In this document: one piece after another, positions 1-12,639 of the stretch | Numbering within the stretch: the stretch's first letter is position 1 | Layout: every line of letters starts with the position of its first letter | Assembly (NCBI GenBank): GCA_030435675.1 | Contig: CM059621.1 | Location: 15,686,001 to 15,750,000, forward strand | From: Steinernema hermaphroditum | Taxonomy: Eukaryota > Nematoda > Chromadorea > Rhabditida > Steinernematidae | Length of the DNA stretch: 64,000 nt | Direction: 5' to 3' | Program-made: the position numbers and the translations under genes | The notes under the pieces: model-generated | The model's database searches: none | Told to the model about the DNA's origin: nothing | Seen by the model: the letters and a program-made list of their open reading frames with translations, nothing else

Positions 1-3000
1 CCAAAAATTCTGAATACCATGCTGATCAGATGTGAACTTATTGCAGAATGCGAAATGAACTGTTTAGTACTTCCCTCTATAATCTTTCAAAAATGGATTT
101 GTCCATACGGCACTACTCACAACTTGTTGTGTAAGTCGCACTTGTCAAAAATAAATCGAATTACCTTTGAAACCGATGAAAAATTAATACTCACCAGGGT
201 CTGTGCAGATTTCAGCGTGGTTGCTAAGTGCCCGCCCCCTGCATAATCCTTTATAAGTGCAAAACGAGAACATCCGTTTTTTTACAGTTAGCCTACGGAC
301 AAATCAGTAGTCTTGTGAGTATGACTACTATTAAGCGCGTCTGGAAAGGGCACTACAAACTATAACATATTTAAAAGCCATACTTGAGCAGAGAGTGCTT
401 TCTGCGCTGCAAAGCAGACTAGAGGAATAATTTGTGTTTATGCAAGCTGCACGATAGAAAACATGGCACAATGTAGACCTAATATACTTCATCCCTGGCG
501 TGGCGGTGATGTCGAACTGGTTGGTGTCGGTGCGCTTCATGGGGCATCTGGGAATCGGCAAAACTTCGGAAATGGTGGTATCAGCATCGAAGAGGTTAGT
601 CCGTGGTCTTGCGTCTTCGCAGGTCTTGGTGTCCTCAGAGCGTCGGTAAGCTGCATGGTGACATCTCACGCAGCCGGATTCCTGGCGTCGGACATCTTGT
701 TGTCAGCGGTGGTGGGACTACGGCTTCCGGGTGTCCCAATTCCCTCCGGAAGCCGGGAAACTCCCAAATGCCACAGGGTTTGCCGTCTGACTGACCGGAC
801 CCTCAGAGGGCGACCGGTGGGACCGACCACTCTCCACCGCGACACGAGTGAGACTCCTGCTACAGTTAAGTATAACAAATAATATCGCTTAGTTTCTGTC
901 AAACAGTGAATAGTAAAAATTTCTAACAAGGGTCAAAGATGTAACGCTAGGAAGTGAATATCTTAGGGTCCTCCCCGCCGATTTATCTGAAATGAATTAT
1001 CTGTATAAGACACTATTATGGAAGTGTATCGTCGGCGGCAAAAATTACGCAAAAACTCTGGGGAACGATTTCTACCCTTCAAAAATTAGATGCTAGATAC
1101 TAGATGAGATGAGAAAACATATACCTTAAGAAGACATAACACAGATATGCAAAAATGATTTACAAAGGGACGATGGATAAAAAGTACGCATACACCCTCG
1201 CAGTATACAGAAAACATTTGAAGTGCTAGTGAACATATAAAAGGCTGGTCATACTATAACATGTCAAACACAATTTGGTTAGGTAATAAACTTTTTGATC
1301 ACATATGCTTGCAATACCAAAAGTAAGAAAGCTCTGTCTTTCCTTAAAAATTGTCGCCTACATACATTTATCAACAAGGAAATCCAGGCGAAAAGAAACG
1401 AGAAAGCAAAAGGAGCAGAACCATCTTCTCTCTACACCTATGAAGATTACAAAGAGCATAAATAACAGTAGAGCAACAAATATGTGAAGGAATGCGTCGA
1501 TCACCAAAAACGTACCACTCCTCTGCTTGTTCCAGGAAGCAATGAAAGTCGAAGAGAGTCCCAGTGGGCAGACATCAAAAAAGGGACAAAAAAACGAAAG
1601 CAAAAGTGCAAGTAATCGTGTGCACTTTTATCGACTGCGACGCACTTTTTACAGACGTCGATGAGCAACAGAGCAGACGGATGGCGCAATCCGAGTGATT
1701 AATTAAAAGTGGTTTTTGGTGCCGCACATATTTTTACAAGTTTATCATTATGGTCCCGCTCGATGTCTACAAAAATTAACGACGAACAAGAGGTTTAAAT
1801 AGTACCGAATACTGTCATCTGGAATTAGAAGTTCCACGCCTATTTTGCTTTAACGGGAAAGTTACCAAATACTGTGTAAAAATAAAAGACAACGATATGT
1901 AGATGTTAGTCACATCACTAGCTAGTGCGTTCTTTTCAACTGGAGGACGTGACCAAATAGATCACTAAGCACATGAACTACGTAAGTTGGGTACAATTTC
2001 CGCCTCAACGCCGGAATAACATTATCAAAAATATTACTACCGTACGTCGGACAAGTATCAAGCCTCACGAATTTACAAATTTCTGGTTTAAATCAGGCCG
2101 GTGTCGGTTCGCTCTCTAGGAAATGCGTTTGGCTGCCAGAAAGCCAGGAACACCAGGGAGCATCTCGAGGAAAAAAATCCAAAGAAGGTCGTAATCATTA
2201 CTTGGTCCGTAGACACTGTGTCATAACCGTAATCGTTGTCAAAGTATCTGAGCTCTGGGTGTCTGGTCTAAACGAAACTGCACCTTTGAGTTATTATTTA
2301 TGGTAGTAGTCAAACGAATACATATGCACAGAGCCAAGCGTTCCATATAGGGCATTCTGGACTCTAATCAGTGTGCACTATAAAAACATGCTTCTAGAAC
2401 TTTCGGAACATAATGTGCAGAAACAACTGATTGTTCATCTCTGGGTAGAAAAAGGAGCCATTCTTGATAAGTATGCATCGAAACTATGGCAGCGGAACAA
2501 AAACTACGGCAGGGAAACAAAAGTTATTAACTATTGAATGATGAAGAATTTAGGAAAGATTTACACAAAAAATGGTCTGTGGTCTGAAGGATAGTGCGTA
2601 GTTTCCACTACTTCACAACCTGTAACCGTTTTCATCGGTTGAAAATCTTTATAGAATCGTCCAAAATCAAAATGTCACTGCAAAGTCACCTCGTACATCC
2701 TACATTTATCCAACTGTTTTTTTTTTTTGCAAAAATCTCTCGAAAACTGACGACAATAGAATTAGCAGAAACCTATTATTTAAATTCTATAGTTTCATGT
2801 GCTCTTTCACATCGCCCCTATTTCTTTCTCATCTATCCAGCAAAATATCGTACTTGAAAGGATTTCCGATAATTCCGACCGCCTACAGCAATTGCAATTA
2901 AAAACGGAAAAAAACATGCTCTAGAGTCCAATCTGGTCTAGACAAATGGAATTAGCAGCTTGCAAATTACAAAGGTTGTAGAGACCGGACACCGCGGGTT

Positions 3001-3900
3001 ATTGAATTCTGCGAACTATGAGTGTACTTCGAAGATGAAAACAAGCTACACTTGTTCGCGGGAAAAGTTGAAAGTCGAAAAATGTGGTTTATGGTACGCA
3101 CTTTGTGCACACTGCAGAGCCTAATCCTCCAGTGCAGCTGATTCATTTACAAGTAGTCCTTGACGAAAAAGAAACTTAGTTCTTTACCTCAAAGATTATG
3201 TTGACCTTTGTAGTGTAGTTCCGAACAATACAAAAGCGACTTCATTGATTACGGTATAGAACTCTCATATCCCACGAGAAGAAGAAAAAACATCTTATGA
3301 AATGTTGTTTTCGCGAACATCTTCTAAAAGTACATGAATGTATTAGTAAATGTAGTCCTCGGGACAAGACTTAAATAACCTGTTTGTGTGTGACTCTAAG
3401 TGTGTTTTCGGTTGTCATTTTTTGTTGTTTTCCCGAAGAGTCATCTGCTGCAAGCAAACTGGATTTCGACGATCAATGACGTTTAAAAGTGCATGTGTAG
3501 GGGAAAACGCGAGGACAAAGAATAGCAAAAATTCTAGAAAAATCGAGGGATGTGCTAACAGCAAGATATGAAGAAGATGTACTGTTTTACATTTAACGTA
3601 CAAAAATTTTGATCGCGAGAATATTTCCTATATAAACGGGGAACGGGCGGAGAAGCTGCATCACATTTGCCGCAGTCCGAAGTCATCCCTCTCCCGGTCT
3701 CGACAGTTCGACGACATACCCTTCGTCAACCTATCGCTGGCTCATCCCACCTACGATCCGTGTCGCAGAACTTGAACCACCTCCGGTCCAGTTCATACCT
3801 TATACTATTTCCTGTTGATGTCTTAGGCCATTTCCGGTGGTCCTGCGCACCAAAAAAAGGACGCGAAGTCGCCCGCATTCGAGTTTAATTCGACTAATAC
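1..3900. other. gene-poor, AT-rich intergenic DNA
   Basis: I see no convincing gene here. Short open frames have no recognisable domain, signal peptide or coherent codon use. The one patch with coding-like composition is about 490-870, which is GC-rich; on the minus strand a frame across about 480-650 reads acceptably (acidic, Asp/Thr-rich) and could be an isolated exon or a decayed gene fragment, but I cannot connect it to others. The plus strand carries the heptamer CAAAAAT again and again (for example near 2, 88, 146, 1039, 1080, 1150, 1770, 2026, 2730, 3526 and 3601). A pure T run lies at about 2717-2728. Confidence 0.6.
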
Positions 3901-3909
3901 GCAACTTTT

Positions 3910-4720
3910 TAAGAATGTACAGACCGCAACCTAAACTCAGACACGACTCACAAAAATATACAACGCCCATGGAAGCAAAAATCTGGCCCCTGCCTTGATG
4001 TTCTAAGTGACAGCTATGAGTTACTGTAGTTCTTCTGCGCTCTTCTGCTTCTGGTCAATTTCAAAATGGCGTTTTTATCCGCTAATATGTTTTACGACCG
4101 AATTTTATGTAAAACAAGATTAGAAAGCAGCTCTGCCTTGGTTCGCTCAATATTCGTGTTCCCCTGTACGGCTTTTTGCTGTTTTGGCCAAACAGCGATC
4201 AGACGGTCGAAAAAAAAAACGAAAAAACACCAAAAATAGGGGTTCGGTTGAACCGACCTTGAACCGGCCCTGCGGACCAAAACAGCAAGAAGAGAGGAAG
4301 TCAGCGAATATGCAACTGTTAAACAATATACAGATCGTAACCTAAACTCAGGTGATCTACCCGACTCACAAAAATGCTGCCTCTGGAAGCAAACATGTGA
4401 CTCCTGCCTTCATGTTACCATGGCATCCACGGTTTACAGTGGTTCTTCAGCGTCATTTTGTTTCTGGTCTATTCCAAGATAACGTTTTCAACCTCTAATA
4501 GATTTTTATGACAGAATTTTATGTAGCACAAGGTTAGAAAAGAGGTCTGCCTTGGCTGACTCAATGTTCGTGCTCCCCTAAACGGTTTTTTGCTGCTTTG
4601 GCCGAAAAGCGATCCGACGATGAATAGAAAATACGAAAGAACGCCAAAAATATGGGTCCGGTTAAACAACCCATCCAGGAGAAACAACAGCAACTCATCC
4701 AGAAAGAATCGAAACAGAAG
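3910..4720. repeat. diverged tandem duplication, two units of about 400 bp
   Basis: The stretch beginning near 3920 (CAACCTAAACTCAG, GACTCACAAAAAT, GGAAGCAAA, CCTGCCTT, TTCTGCTTCTGGT, AATTTTATGTA, TCTGCCTTGG, CGGCTTTTTGCTG, CCAAAAAT) is repeated in the same order beginning near 4325. The copies differ at many sites, so the duplication is old. No protein is apparent. Each copy contains CAAAAAT at equivalent places. Confidence 0.75.
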
Positions 4721-4924
4721 GCCTAAAAGGTTGATCTCAGTTCAGCCCTTACGTGCACGTTCGGTTAAATCTAACTTCAGCGTCTCTGTCACTACTGCCC
4801 TTTAAAAACTGCATTTCGACAATATTGCATAAAACCGTCCGTCTTTAAATCATCCCAATAACGATAGTCGATTTGTGCTTCAGCGATTTTTGTAAACCGC
4901 CGATTATTCCGATTTCCGATCAAA

Positions 4925-5270
4925 GTGTCCTTTATCAGCATTCCTTTGCTACAGATTCGCTGCACTCAGATGACCTCAGAGTGCGACGCGAAAAACGTCG
5001 CGCGGCGCATCGATAGATTACATTACGATTGTTTTTGTCGCATCGCGCGCGATAAGGACGTGGACGATGGTCACAGCGAGAGGTCAGTGAAGGTCATCAG
5101 CGTCGCGGACGGATGGGTGGCAGTGGTGAAAACAAAAAACAACTCGCTGAGGTCATCGAAGCCAGCCGCCGAGAGCGGTGGCCTTGGCGGGCGCGCCTCT
5201 CACCTGGACAGCGTTTTTTGCGGTACGCATAGGTTACCATATTGCGAGGGGTGGTAACATTTCCGCTGTC
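4925..5270. other. CpG-rich island in the gene-poor arm
   Basis: This is a local GC- and CpG-rich patch in AT-rich surroundings, with many CGCG and GTCGCG words and a partial palindrome around 4982-5010. An open frame on the plus strand covers it (about 110 codons) but resembles no family I know, and its openness may only reflect GC content. It could be a promoter, enhancer or a first exon of a gene outside the window. Confidence 0.35.
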
Positions 5271-5739
5271 CGATTCGAACAGAAATGGAAAAATAAATAA
5301 AGAAATATTTCTTCACCTTATCAACAGCACCAGTAAATTAAAATAAGTTCATTCCCAGCGTAACAAAGCTCTCGAAACCGTTACAAATATACATATGTGC
5401 ACCGAACATTGTTGTTTACTAAATGAAAAATATTCAAAAATACAGGATAAAAAATATGTGGATAGTCCAACAATGCTATGTTCTCAGAGATACGGTAGGA
5501 AGACTCAGAAAAACTTAAAAAAAAGTTCTCAATTACCCATTAAAATCCGATTCAGAATGTTTCTGCGTGTTTGGTCGACGAATTCATAGATCTGCCATTT
5601 TTGGTTTTGATTAGGTTATGGCTGCAAGAAAGCCAGCAGCGGTGGAAGAGTGTAGTCGATTGATAAGGCCGTACAAAACATCTCCATGGCATTACTGAGC
5701 TGACAGCTGATCTGTGAATTCATAGACTTAGAAAATGTC

Positions 5740-7035
5740 TTCCAAATGAAGATGCTCCCAACGCGAAAGCCCTTGTTTTACACAGCATGCATGCCCTGTC
5801 TCCCAAAACGCGTGAATCACCAGGGAGCCACACTTCCATGATTTAAACTGCTTCGTCATGGTCGAAAAGGTGCGAAAGTACTTTCAGTAGGAACACAAAA
5901 ATTACCAACATACAGGAATGCGCTCACTATGAAGTTGGTCCCGAAGCGGAAACCCTTATTCGTATCCATGTGCTGTCTGTGGATTTTTCTGCATGTAAAT
6001 TTTCGTCAATTAAGTGGTTTCGTCATGATGGAAAGGCGCGAAAAAATCGTCCGTAATCAAAAATTACTAACACATTGAGGAAATCATAATGATGTAATAG
6101 AAGTAAAGCAAAACAAACCTTGTAAAGGTATAAGATGTGCAGGTTGATTGATGACCAGAATTGAGTTGACTAGATCTGAAAAATCCAGTTTATTAAGGAG
6201 CACCACTGTTTTATTCTTTAATTTAACCAATATAAAGCTGTACCACGGTGATAAAAACCGAGGATTTCACTTGAAGATGAATTAACTGAATGTAAGATGT
6301 CGCTTTCAGACCAATCGCACGCTCAGAGCGACCTTTTAATTCGCATTCATTATGTGCAGGCTGATTGATGACCAAGTGGCACCGACTGGTCACCGACTAC
6401 GTTTAACTAGACCCAAAAAATAGGCTAATAAGCAAATAGAAAAGTAGACAAATCCCGCGACGTCTCAGGCGGGACCAAAAACTCGTCATATTGTACACTG
6501 TTTCGGCGAATTTAGTAAAAAGGCATTTTGGATTGATTTTGGGCCTTAGAACTGTATGTACTGAATCTGCAATACATAACAAGCCGCCTTCAAGAAAAGA
6601 TTGTAGAAACAGGTGTAGTCATATAAGACAAACGAGCCGAAAGTCTGCAAAAATTCATTATTTTTAAAATTTACCCTGTCACTTATCACGTAATCAAGTC
6701 ATGATCAGCACTGAACTTCTGATTTCAACCCCTTGACCCCTAAAACATCGTTGTATTACATCCAGTTCCAAAAATTCATCATGAACTACACTGTTTCGGC
6801 GAACTTAGTAAAGGCATTCTGGATTGATTTTGGGCCATAGAACTGTAAATACTGAACATGATATATATAACAAACATTCAAGAAAGTGTTACAAAAACAT
6901 GTGTAGTTTAATCTAGAAATAAAAGACGGATTGCAACAATTCATTTTTTTCAAAATTTATCCTGTCATTCCAGTCCCTTATCACATAATCAAGTCACGAT
7001 CGGTGCTGAACTTCTGATTTCGAATATGAGAAAAC
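5740..7035. repeat. two sets of diverged tandem duplications
   Basis: A short unit near 5750-5830 recurs near 5925-6010 (GAAG..GCTCCC/GGTCCC, then AACGCGAAAGCCC against AAGCGGAAACCC). A clearer unit of about 290 bp runs from about 6486 and again from about 6779; both start with CACTGTTTCGGCGAA, continue through GGCATT(T)TGGATTGATTTTGGG, and end with CCCCTTGACCCCT(A/G)AAACATCG. No coding content is evident. Confidence 0.75.
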
Positions 7036-7039
7036 CAAC

Positions 7040-7810
7040 CCCTTGACCCCTGAAACATCGTCGCAATCCATCCACTTCCTATCCCCTCTCCACTGCCACC
7101 TTCCGCTGCCTGGCGGTACGAGGCGCGCCGTCGACGTTTTTTCCCCGAAAAAAACCATCGGGGTCGTCGGGTTCGTCACAAAAAAGCGCCTCTTTCGCCC
7201 CTCTTTCACTTCTCCCTATCACATCGCCGGGTCGGCGTTTTTATTTATCGACGACGCAACCGACTCGCTCGCGTTTCGCCGATTGATTTTTTGTGTACGT
7301 CGTGTTGTGTTGCGGAGTCCGCCGGTGGTGCAGTGAAGTAGCGCCAAAAAAATCGGGCAACGCTGGGGCGTCGCACTCTCTGTGCTCTCCGCGGACTCCG
7401 CTGCCCCCCAGCGTCGCTTTTTTCCGAGAACACAGCGCGAAAAAAGTGTTCGTAAACAAATTTGCGCCGACGACATGAAAGGGGCTATGTGCAGCTGTGG
7501 AAGGGTTTCTTGTGGGCAGAGATCAATGAGAGGAGGAAAGGAGGAGGAGGAGGGAACAAAGTCCAGAAATGGAATAGGGAAGAGGAGCGGCGCTGGAAAT
7601 GTCGAAAACGGAGCATATGGCGGCGAGAAAGGTTACGGTACGAGACCGGGAATCATAATCAAGGGAATCGTGCATCGTTTCCAACACCAAAAGGTTTATA
7701 TAAAATTGCAGCGTAAAGTCGTTCTAAAAATAGCAGGAAGAACCAAGTCGACGTTCATTCCCACCGAACGATTCATAGGAGATTACGGTACCGTTGGGAT
7801 GTAATAATTA
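7040..7810. other. CpG-rich island with uninformative open frames
   Basis: A GC- and CpG-rich block at about 7080-7460 is followed by a purine-rich plus-strand stretch. Overlapping open frames occur on both strands, a typical effect of GC-rich DNA. A plus-strand frame of about 140 codons ends near 7803 with a Lys/Arg-rich tail, but it has no domain, signal peptide or clear splice context, so I do not call a gene. A promoter or 5' exon of a long gene is possible. Confidence 0.35.
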
Positions 7811-8049
7811 AGAAACGAATTCACCGAAGACAAGCCTTACCAAAATACGCATAACTACTATTCTAATTCTACACTACGCATATGCCTCAAAAAATGGAAT
7901 CTTTGTAGATCTCTGGAATGTGATTTCCCAGCGTGAAACCGATCGGTTTCTTTCGCTTCCTCATCTTAGAATGCTCAAGATAATGACATTCCAGATTTCT
8001 GTCTAGATGCCCTTTTGAACCACCCTGTTCAGCGGTTTTGTAAATAAAG

Positions 8050-9600
8050 TCAGATTGCGGCGCGTGCAAAAATACCATTGAAAAAATAAAAACGTTAGCA
8101 ACACTCAACTAAAGCAGGAAGGAGTCTAATTACACGCTGCTTGCATAAAACATCCAGTCTACTCTCAAGATTACCTTTTTTGGGACCCAGTAGAGCGGCG
8201 TTATAATCAAAACGCATCATGCTCGAAAATACCATTAAAAAAAACAATGCTCAAAACGGAGTCTAACTACACGCTTCTTCCATAAAACATCCATAAAAGT
8301 TGAAAGTGTAAAAAATGAAGAAAAAGATCAATACCGGTAATGATCTACCCACCGACTTTCACAAAGCTGCTGCTATAAAGCCAGTTATCCCTATCCAGTA
8401 CGTTGTAGTAACAAAGCGTAAAATCGAGTTTTGCTAATTAGAAAAGCATTCCACTAACACAGAGGGAAACAAGGAATAAAAGTTGATGTCGTAACAGAAG
8501 CGGAATTGGTTGTACTTCAACAAGTTGTTTTCTTTGAACGCTGTACCGCGGAAGGATTGGAACACTAAGGAGCCGTAATTCCCATTTCTGGCCAAGAAGA
8601 CAGCGATCACTGCCCGACTCCACTGTACCGCCCCGAGAAGCCGAAACCTTCGCCGCCAGATGCTCCGCTGATGGCTCTTCGATATGTGTTCCACCGCGCC
8701 GCACCTCTACCGGAAAAAGGCCTTTCAACTCCGCTGCCTTGCCCTGTTTCGAAGCCGGAAAATGGTCGGTTAGTGTAGTTTTTGTACAAAAATTGTTGAT
8801 CTATCGGTACCGCAAAAATTTAAACATTGTGAATCCAAATCTAGCTAATTAACATTTTGGTCTGCATGGTAGAAAGGACAAGAGCAAAAATCTATGCGTC
8901 TTCTGAAATCATAACTAACTAGAATTTCGATACAAACCCAAAATTTAACCTGACGACACAAAAATAATTTTGCATAATATCTTTTTTATATCTTCTCAAA
9001 AGGGAACATTTAAAGGTGCTCCAAGCCGATTTGCTCTGAAATTTGTCACACTAGTACTACTAGCTGAGTGTATGCAAAATATTAGCTGCCATGGGCACTC
9101 TAGGCATATGAGAAAGGTATCCTTTCTCCCTGAGAACACATCCGTTTTTCGCCGGCGATTCCCAAGTTTCAGAAGAAACAGATGTTATACTGCCAAAAAT
9201 ACATGTCACCCGCGTCAATCGAGAAAATTTTAACGGACTTAAATGATTATGAACACTAGAACTTTTACACCCTTAGGTACACATTCCACAGAAGCTCCAA
9301 AAATAAAGTTATGGACTGCGAACGTGGTGACGAGTGTTCTGGCACAACATTTTCAACATTCGACAACATTTTAGCATTTCGATACAAACCCAAAACGTAT
9401 CTGGACGACTCAAAAGCTCAAAAATCTATTCATCTTATGAAATCCACAACATTTTGGTCATCGCAATTAATCCAAAACAACGGATGTTAGCTGTACGAAA
9501 ATGCATAATGTTTTATAGATCACATCTCAAAAATACAGGTCCCCCGCGTCAATCAAGAATATTTTAACGGACTTAAGTGATAATGCACTTAAGTCTTCTA
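8050..9600. repeat. two sets of diverged tandem duplications
   Basis: Unit one: about 8065-8155 and 8220-8295 (AAAATACCATT, GGAGTCTAA(T/C)TACACGCT, CATAAAACATCCA). Unit two: about 8890-9240 and 9370-9590 (TTTCGATACAAACCCAAAA, GACGACTCAAAA or GACGACACAAAA, then CC(C/G)GCGTCAATC and TTTTAACGGACTTAA). Several CAAAAAT heptamers sit inside both units. No gene is visible. Confidence 0.7.
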
Positions 9601-9699
9601 ATTGCATAGACGTCCCGCGTACACATTTGTCATTTAAAAAAATCTAAGAGCTCTGTGAGAAAGAATTAAAAGATAAAACGATCACTTCTATAACAGGAT

Positions 9700-12050
9700 C
9701 ACTATTATCTTTGTAGAGAGAGGCCTACCGTATATATTGGGAAGGATATCGACAAATCCGTCGCGCCTCCACTGCTGTTTCCGTGCGTCCGCTCGCTGTT
9801 TACATCTGAAAGCGAAAAACGTTTGCATCATCGAGTGTCCGTTCGAACACACGCCCCTCGTTCCCTCGTCGTTTAAACAAACAAACAACAAAAAAACCAA
9901 CGATCAAAGTGCGAAGTTTTTGAAAATACAGAGAGCTGGCAATAGATAGGGTTGCTTGAGCACTTCCTCTCGTCGGAGATAAAAACTGGATTAGGAAAAA
10001 TACAACAAGGTTTCCAGCCGCCTGTACCGTATCTGTGACGAGTATGGTGTGACGAACATGATGGGTCGTGTGACTCGGTCACTTCGTCAATTATTGATAA
10101 CGTTTTTTGGAGGGAAAAAGCAAATCGCGTGATTGTGGGGGAAACAGGAAAACGTGTAAACATCGCTGCAAATGAGTTTCAATGGTTACGGTTGGTGTTT
10201 GCTGTGGCCATTCATTGTTTGAAGGGAACGAACTACGAGTGGTTCCTATTTTACCATCTTAATGGAGGTAACTATCGATATGAGGGAGGATAGAGCAAAC
10301 AATGGACATGACTACCTGCAAACCCACATGGGCAGAGCTGCGGGTGATTATCTAAGGATATCTAACTCAGTCTCCTCTTTCAATCTTGCAATGCGGTGTG
10401 GTGGAGTGCCTGAATTTGAAAATCCACATGAAACGGGTCCACTAGATATAAAGTTTTAGGTCGATTAGGCTTCTCGTGTCGGGACCAGCGTACTTCGAAT
10501 TTTTGACCCACACAAAAAACGTGTAAGGCTGATCTTGAAGTCAAGTCGCTTAAACAGCGCGTTGGCACGTTACGTGGTGATTGATCCTTACACGATGTGC
10601 CTGATCGCCCACGACTATTTCATATTTGTCGCTATGTGGCCCTGTTTTATGCGGATGGTGTGATGTAAGGTGAATTTACGAGTATTTGGATCCAACCTCC
10701 GTCCAATCCGCTACGTCTCATATCAATCGGCGCACTTAACGGCAAAAATTATAAGAAATTAAGCACACTAACCATGTGATTTTACACGACTTTATTTCGT
10801 GAATCAAAGGCTTACGCCTTGCACGATGTAAGGTGAATGTGAGAATGTGGAATGTGATTTCAGTTCGATTTAATTTGTCGAATGTATACTTCTTACGCCG
10901 GGACAGTACGGCAACAACAATGTAGATATTACAACTGTGATACGAGCAAATTTGAATGAGATATGTAAAGATATGAATTAATTGTGAATATGCGATAGAC
11001 ATTGAGGACACGAAGCGAACCAGACTGACAAAAATTAATAGTTTGCAGCAGCTACTACCCTAGGTACAAGTTGAAGATGCAGCACCTTTGTTTATGGCAA
11101 CAAATAAGAGCATAGTTTTGTGTATTACCAAAAAGGAAACACAAGGGAGTACTTGATCAATTGATCGCCGCCCAGGACAGTGTTTTCAAATCCCAAAAAT
11201 AACATTCCCAATGAGCTACAATGAACCGAGATGCTGTTACGAGAGATTGGAGAGATTTTCTCCCAAAGATTTGGAGAGATTTTCTCCCAAAGATCTTCAA
11301 TCTTCAACCAAAAATAATAAAAAATTCTTGGAAACGTCACTGCTTCCTTACTGGTCTGTTTACTGTGAACGGCCCAGGGCGAAATCGCAAAAATAACAAA
11401 AAAGGAGCGGTCAATTTCACATAGCAAACAAAACATGGGTCCCAGACAAGGACGAACCCAACTCCGACCGATTACAGAACAGACACACTGGCAATGAGCC
11501 ATGAAACCCTTACAGTGGATCTGTTCACTGCCACTATGCCTTCGACAGTCTACCAATTGTCTAAATAAAAGCGATTCCATGAGCCCGAAGGACTATTGGT
11601 GTCTCCATTCGCTTGGCGTTTCGTGTCTTTACCGCCAGGTTCGGAGTCAGCCGAGTTTATAGACAGTTCGGAACCAGTCGGTTCTTTTTCTCCCAAAAAT
11701 AATCAACAAAATTATTCGCATTTTTAAAAAGCTAATGTTGGCGTTAAAAGGAAAGGTGTTCTTAAATACCTATTTATAGGATATATAAGAAACAGTAACT
11801 AATTAAATAGGTTTCCCGTTATCGCAATCCGTTGAGATACACAAAAGTGCATCATTCTTTTTGGAGAGGTTGTAGTTTATATCGGGGCAAGTTAGTGATG
11901 TGAATGATGTGATGTGAGAGTGAATCACCGTGTTTCGAAGGAGGGCACAAATAATCTTGTTGAAGTTAAAAGATCAAGTTTAAATGTAAACAAACAAAAA
12001 GGTTATAAAAACAGGAAGGTTGCTAAGGAGATGAATCTCAAAAAGTAAAC
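9700..12050. other. intergenic DNA, no gene recognised
   Basis: I find no supportable gene. A small GC-rich patch lies at about 9750-9860. Around 11245-11295 a short direct repeat (GATTGGAGAGATTTTCTCCCAAAGAT and GATTTGGAGAGATTTTCTCCC type words) forms a local tandem pair that includes the small palindrome GAGATTTTCTC. CAAAAAT heptamers continue on the plus strand (about 10743, 11030, 11194, 11308, 11389 and 11694). Confidence 0.5.
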
Positions 12051-12059
12051 AAACAAGCA

Positions 12060-12430
12060 AGAAAGAAAGTTACAAATTCGCGAACATTCCTTTGTTCCCA
12101 TTCCGTTCGAAACCCGAAAACCCCTAAGCAAACACGGACGTCGAGGCGACTCGCGCTGACGTCGCCGCGGAGCGCGCGCGAATGCAACAAAAACGCAAAA
12201 AAGACGTTTCGCGTTCGAAGGTGGAGCGAACCGGCGGCGAGACGACCTTCAGCTTGCGCCACGAAAAGCGCAAACCGCGAACCGAAGGAACGTCGCCGTT
12301 TTTGGCGCCAAAAGCGGTTCGGTTCCGAACCCGTTTTGGCCATTTGAGAACGGATTAAGGGCGACGATCGAGGAGGGGCAGCCGTCAAGTAGATGGTATA
12401 GGGCGCTTTACGTACGCAAAAATAATTGCG
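12060..12430. promoter_or_regulatory. CpG-rich island with a palindromic E2F-type site
   Basis: This is a sharply GC- and CpG-rich block with GACGTC, CGCGCGCG and repeated GGTTCGG/CCGAACC words. At 12300-12313 is TTTTGGCGCCAAAA, a perfect palindrome matching the classical two-sided E2F/DP site (TTTSGCGC and its complement). Island plus site look like a promoter or enhancer, but I see no gene next to it: the first clear coding exon is nearly 3 kb away. A chance match cannot be excluded. Confidence 0.35.
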
Positions 12431-12639
12431 CCGCGCTGATCGAAAACCAAATCGCGCTGATAGGGCGATACGTCGCGGTGGGTAAATGTTGCGATAGACG
12501 GAAAGCAGAGTCGTGTGAACAGATTAGGGTGGTTTTTTAAACGACGACCAGATGGTACTTCGAAGATTAAATTTGGAACGGTTTCACGCTAAAAACCGTG
12601 AGTTTACTGTTTGTGGTATACAAGCGTTGTTTTCGATTC

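Noticed and set aside
463..929. GC-rich open frames on both strands near the left end as a gene
   Set aside because: No family resemblance, no consistent splice signals, and frames overlap in antisense. The minus strand 480-650 is mentioned only as a possible isolated exon.
5250..5290. TTCGAATC word as the T arm of a tRNA on the minus strand
   Set aside because: The flanking bases do not form the 5-bp stem and no anticodon or acceptor arm can be drawn.
6490..6805. CTGTTTC words as piRNA (21U-RNA) upstream motifs
   Set aside because: The two clear cases belong to one tandem duplication and lack the full CTGTTTCA motif. There is no enrichment elsewhere, so a piRNA cluster cannot be claimed from sequence.
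7382..7804. 140-codon plus-strand frame ending with a Lys/Arg-rich tail
   Set aside because: It overlaps a CpG island with several competing frames; low-complexity Gly/Lys/Glu content and no family.
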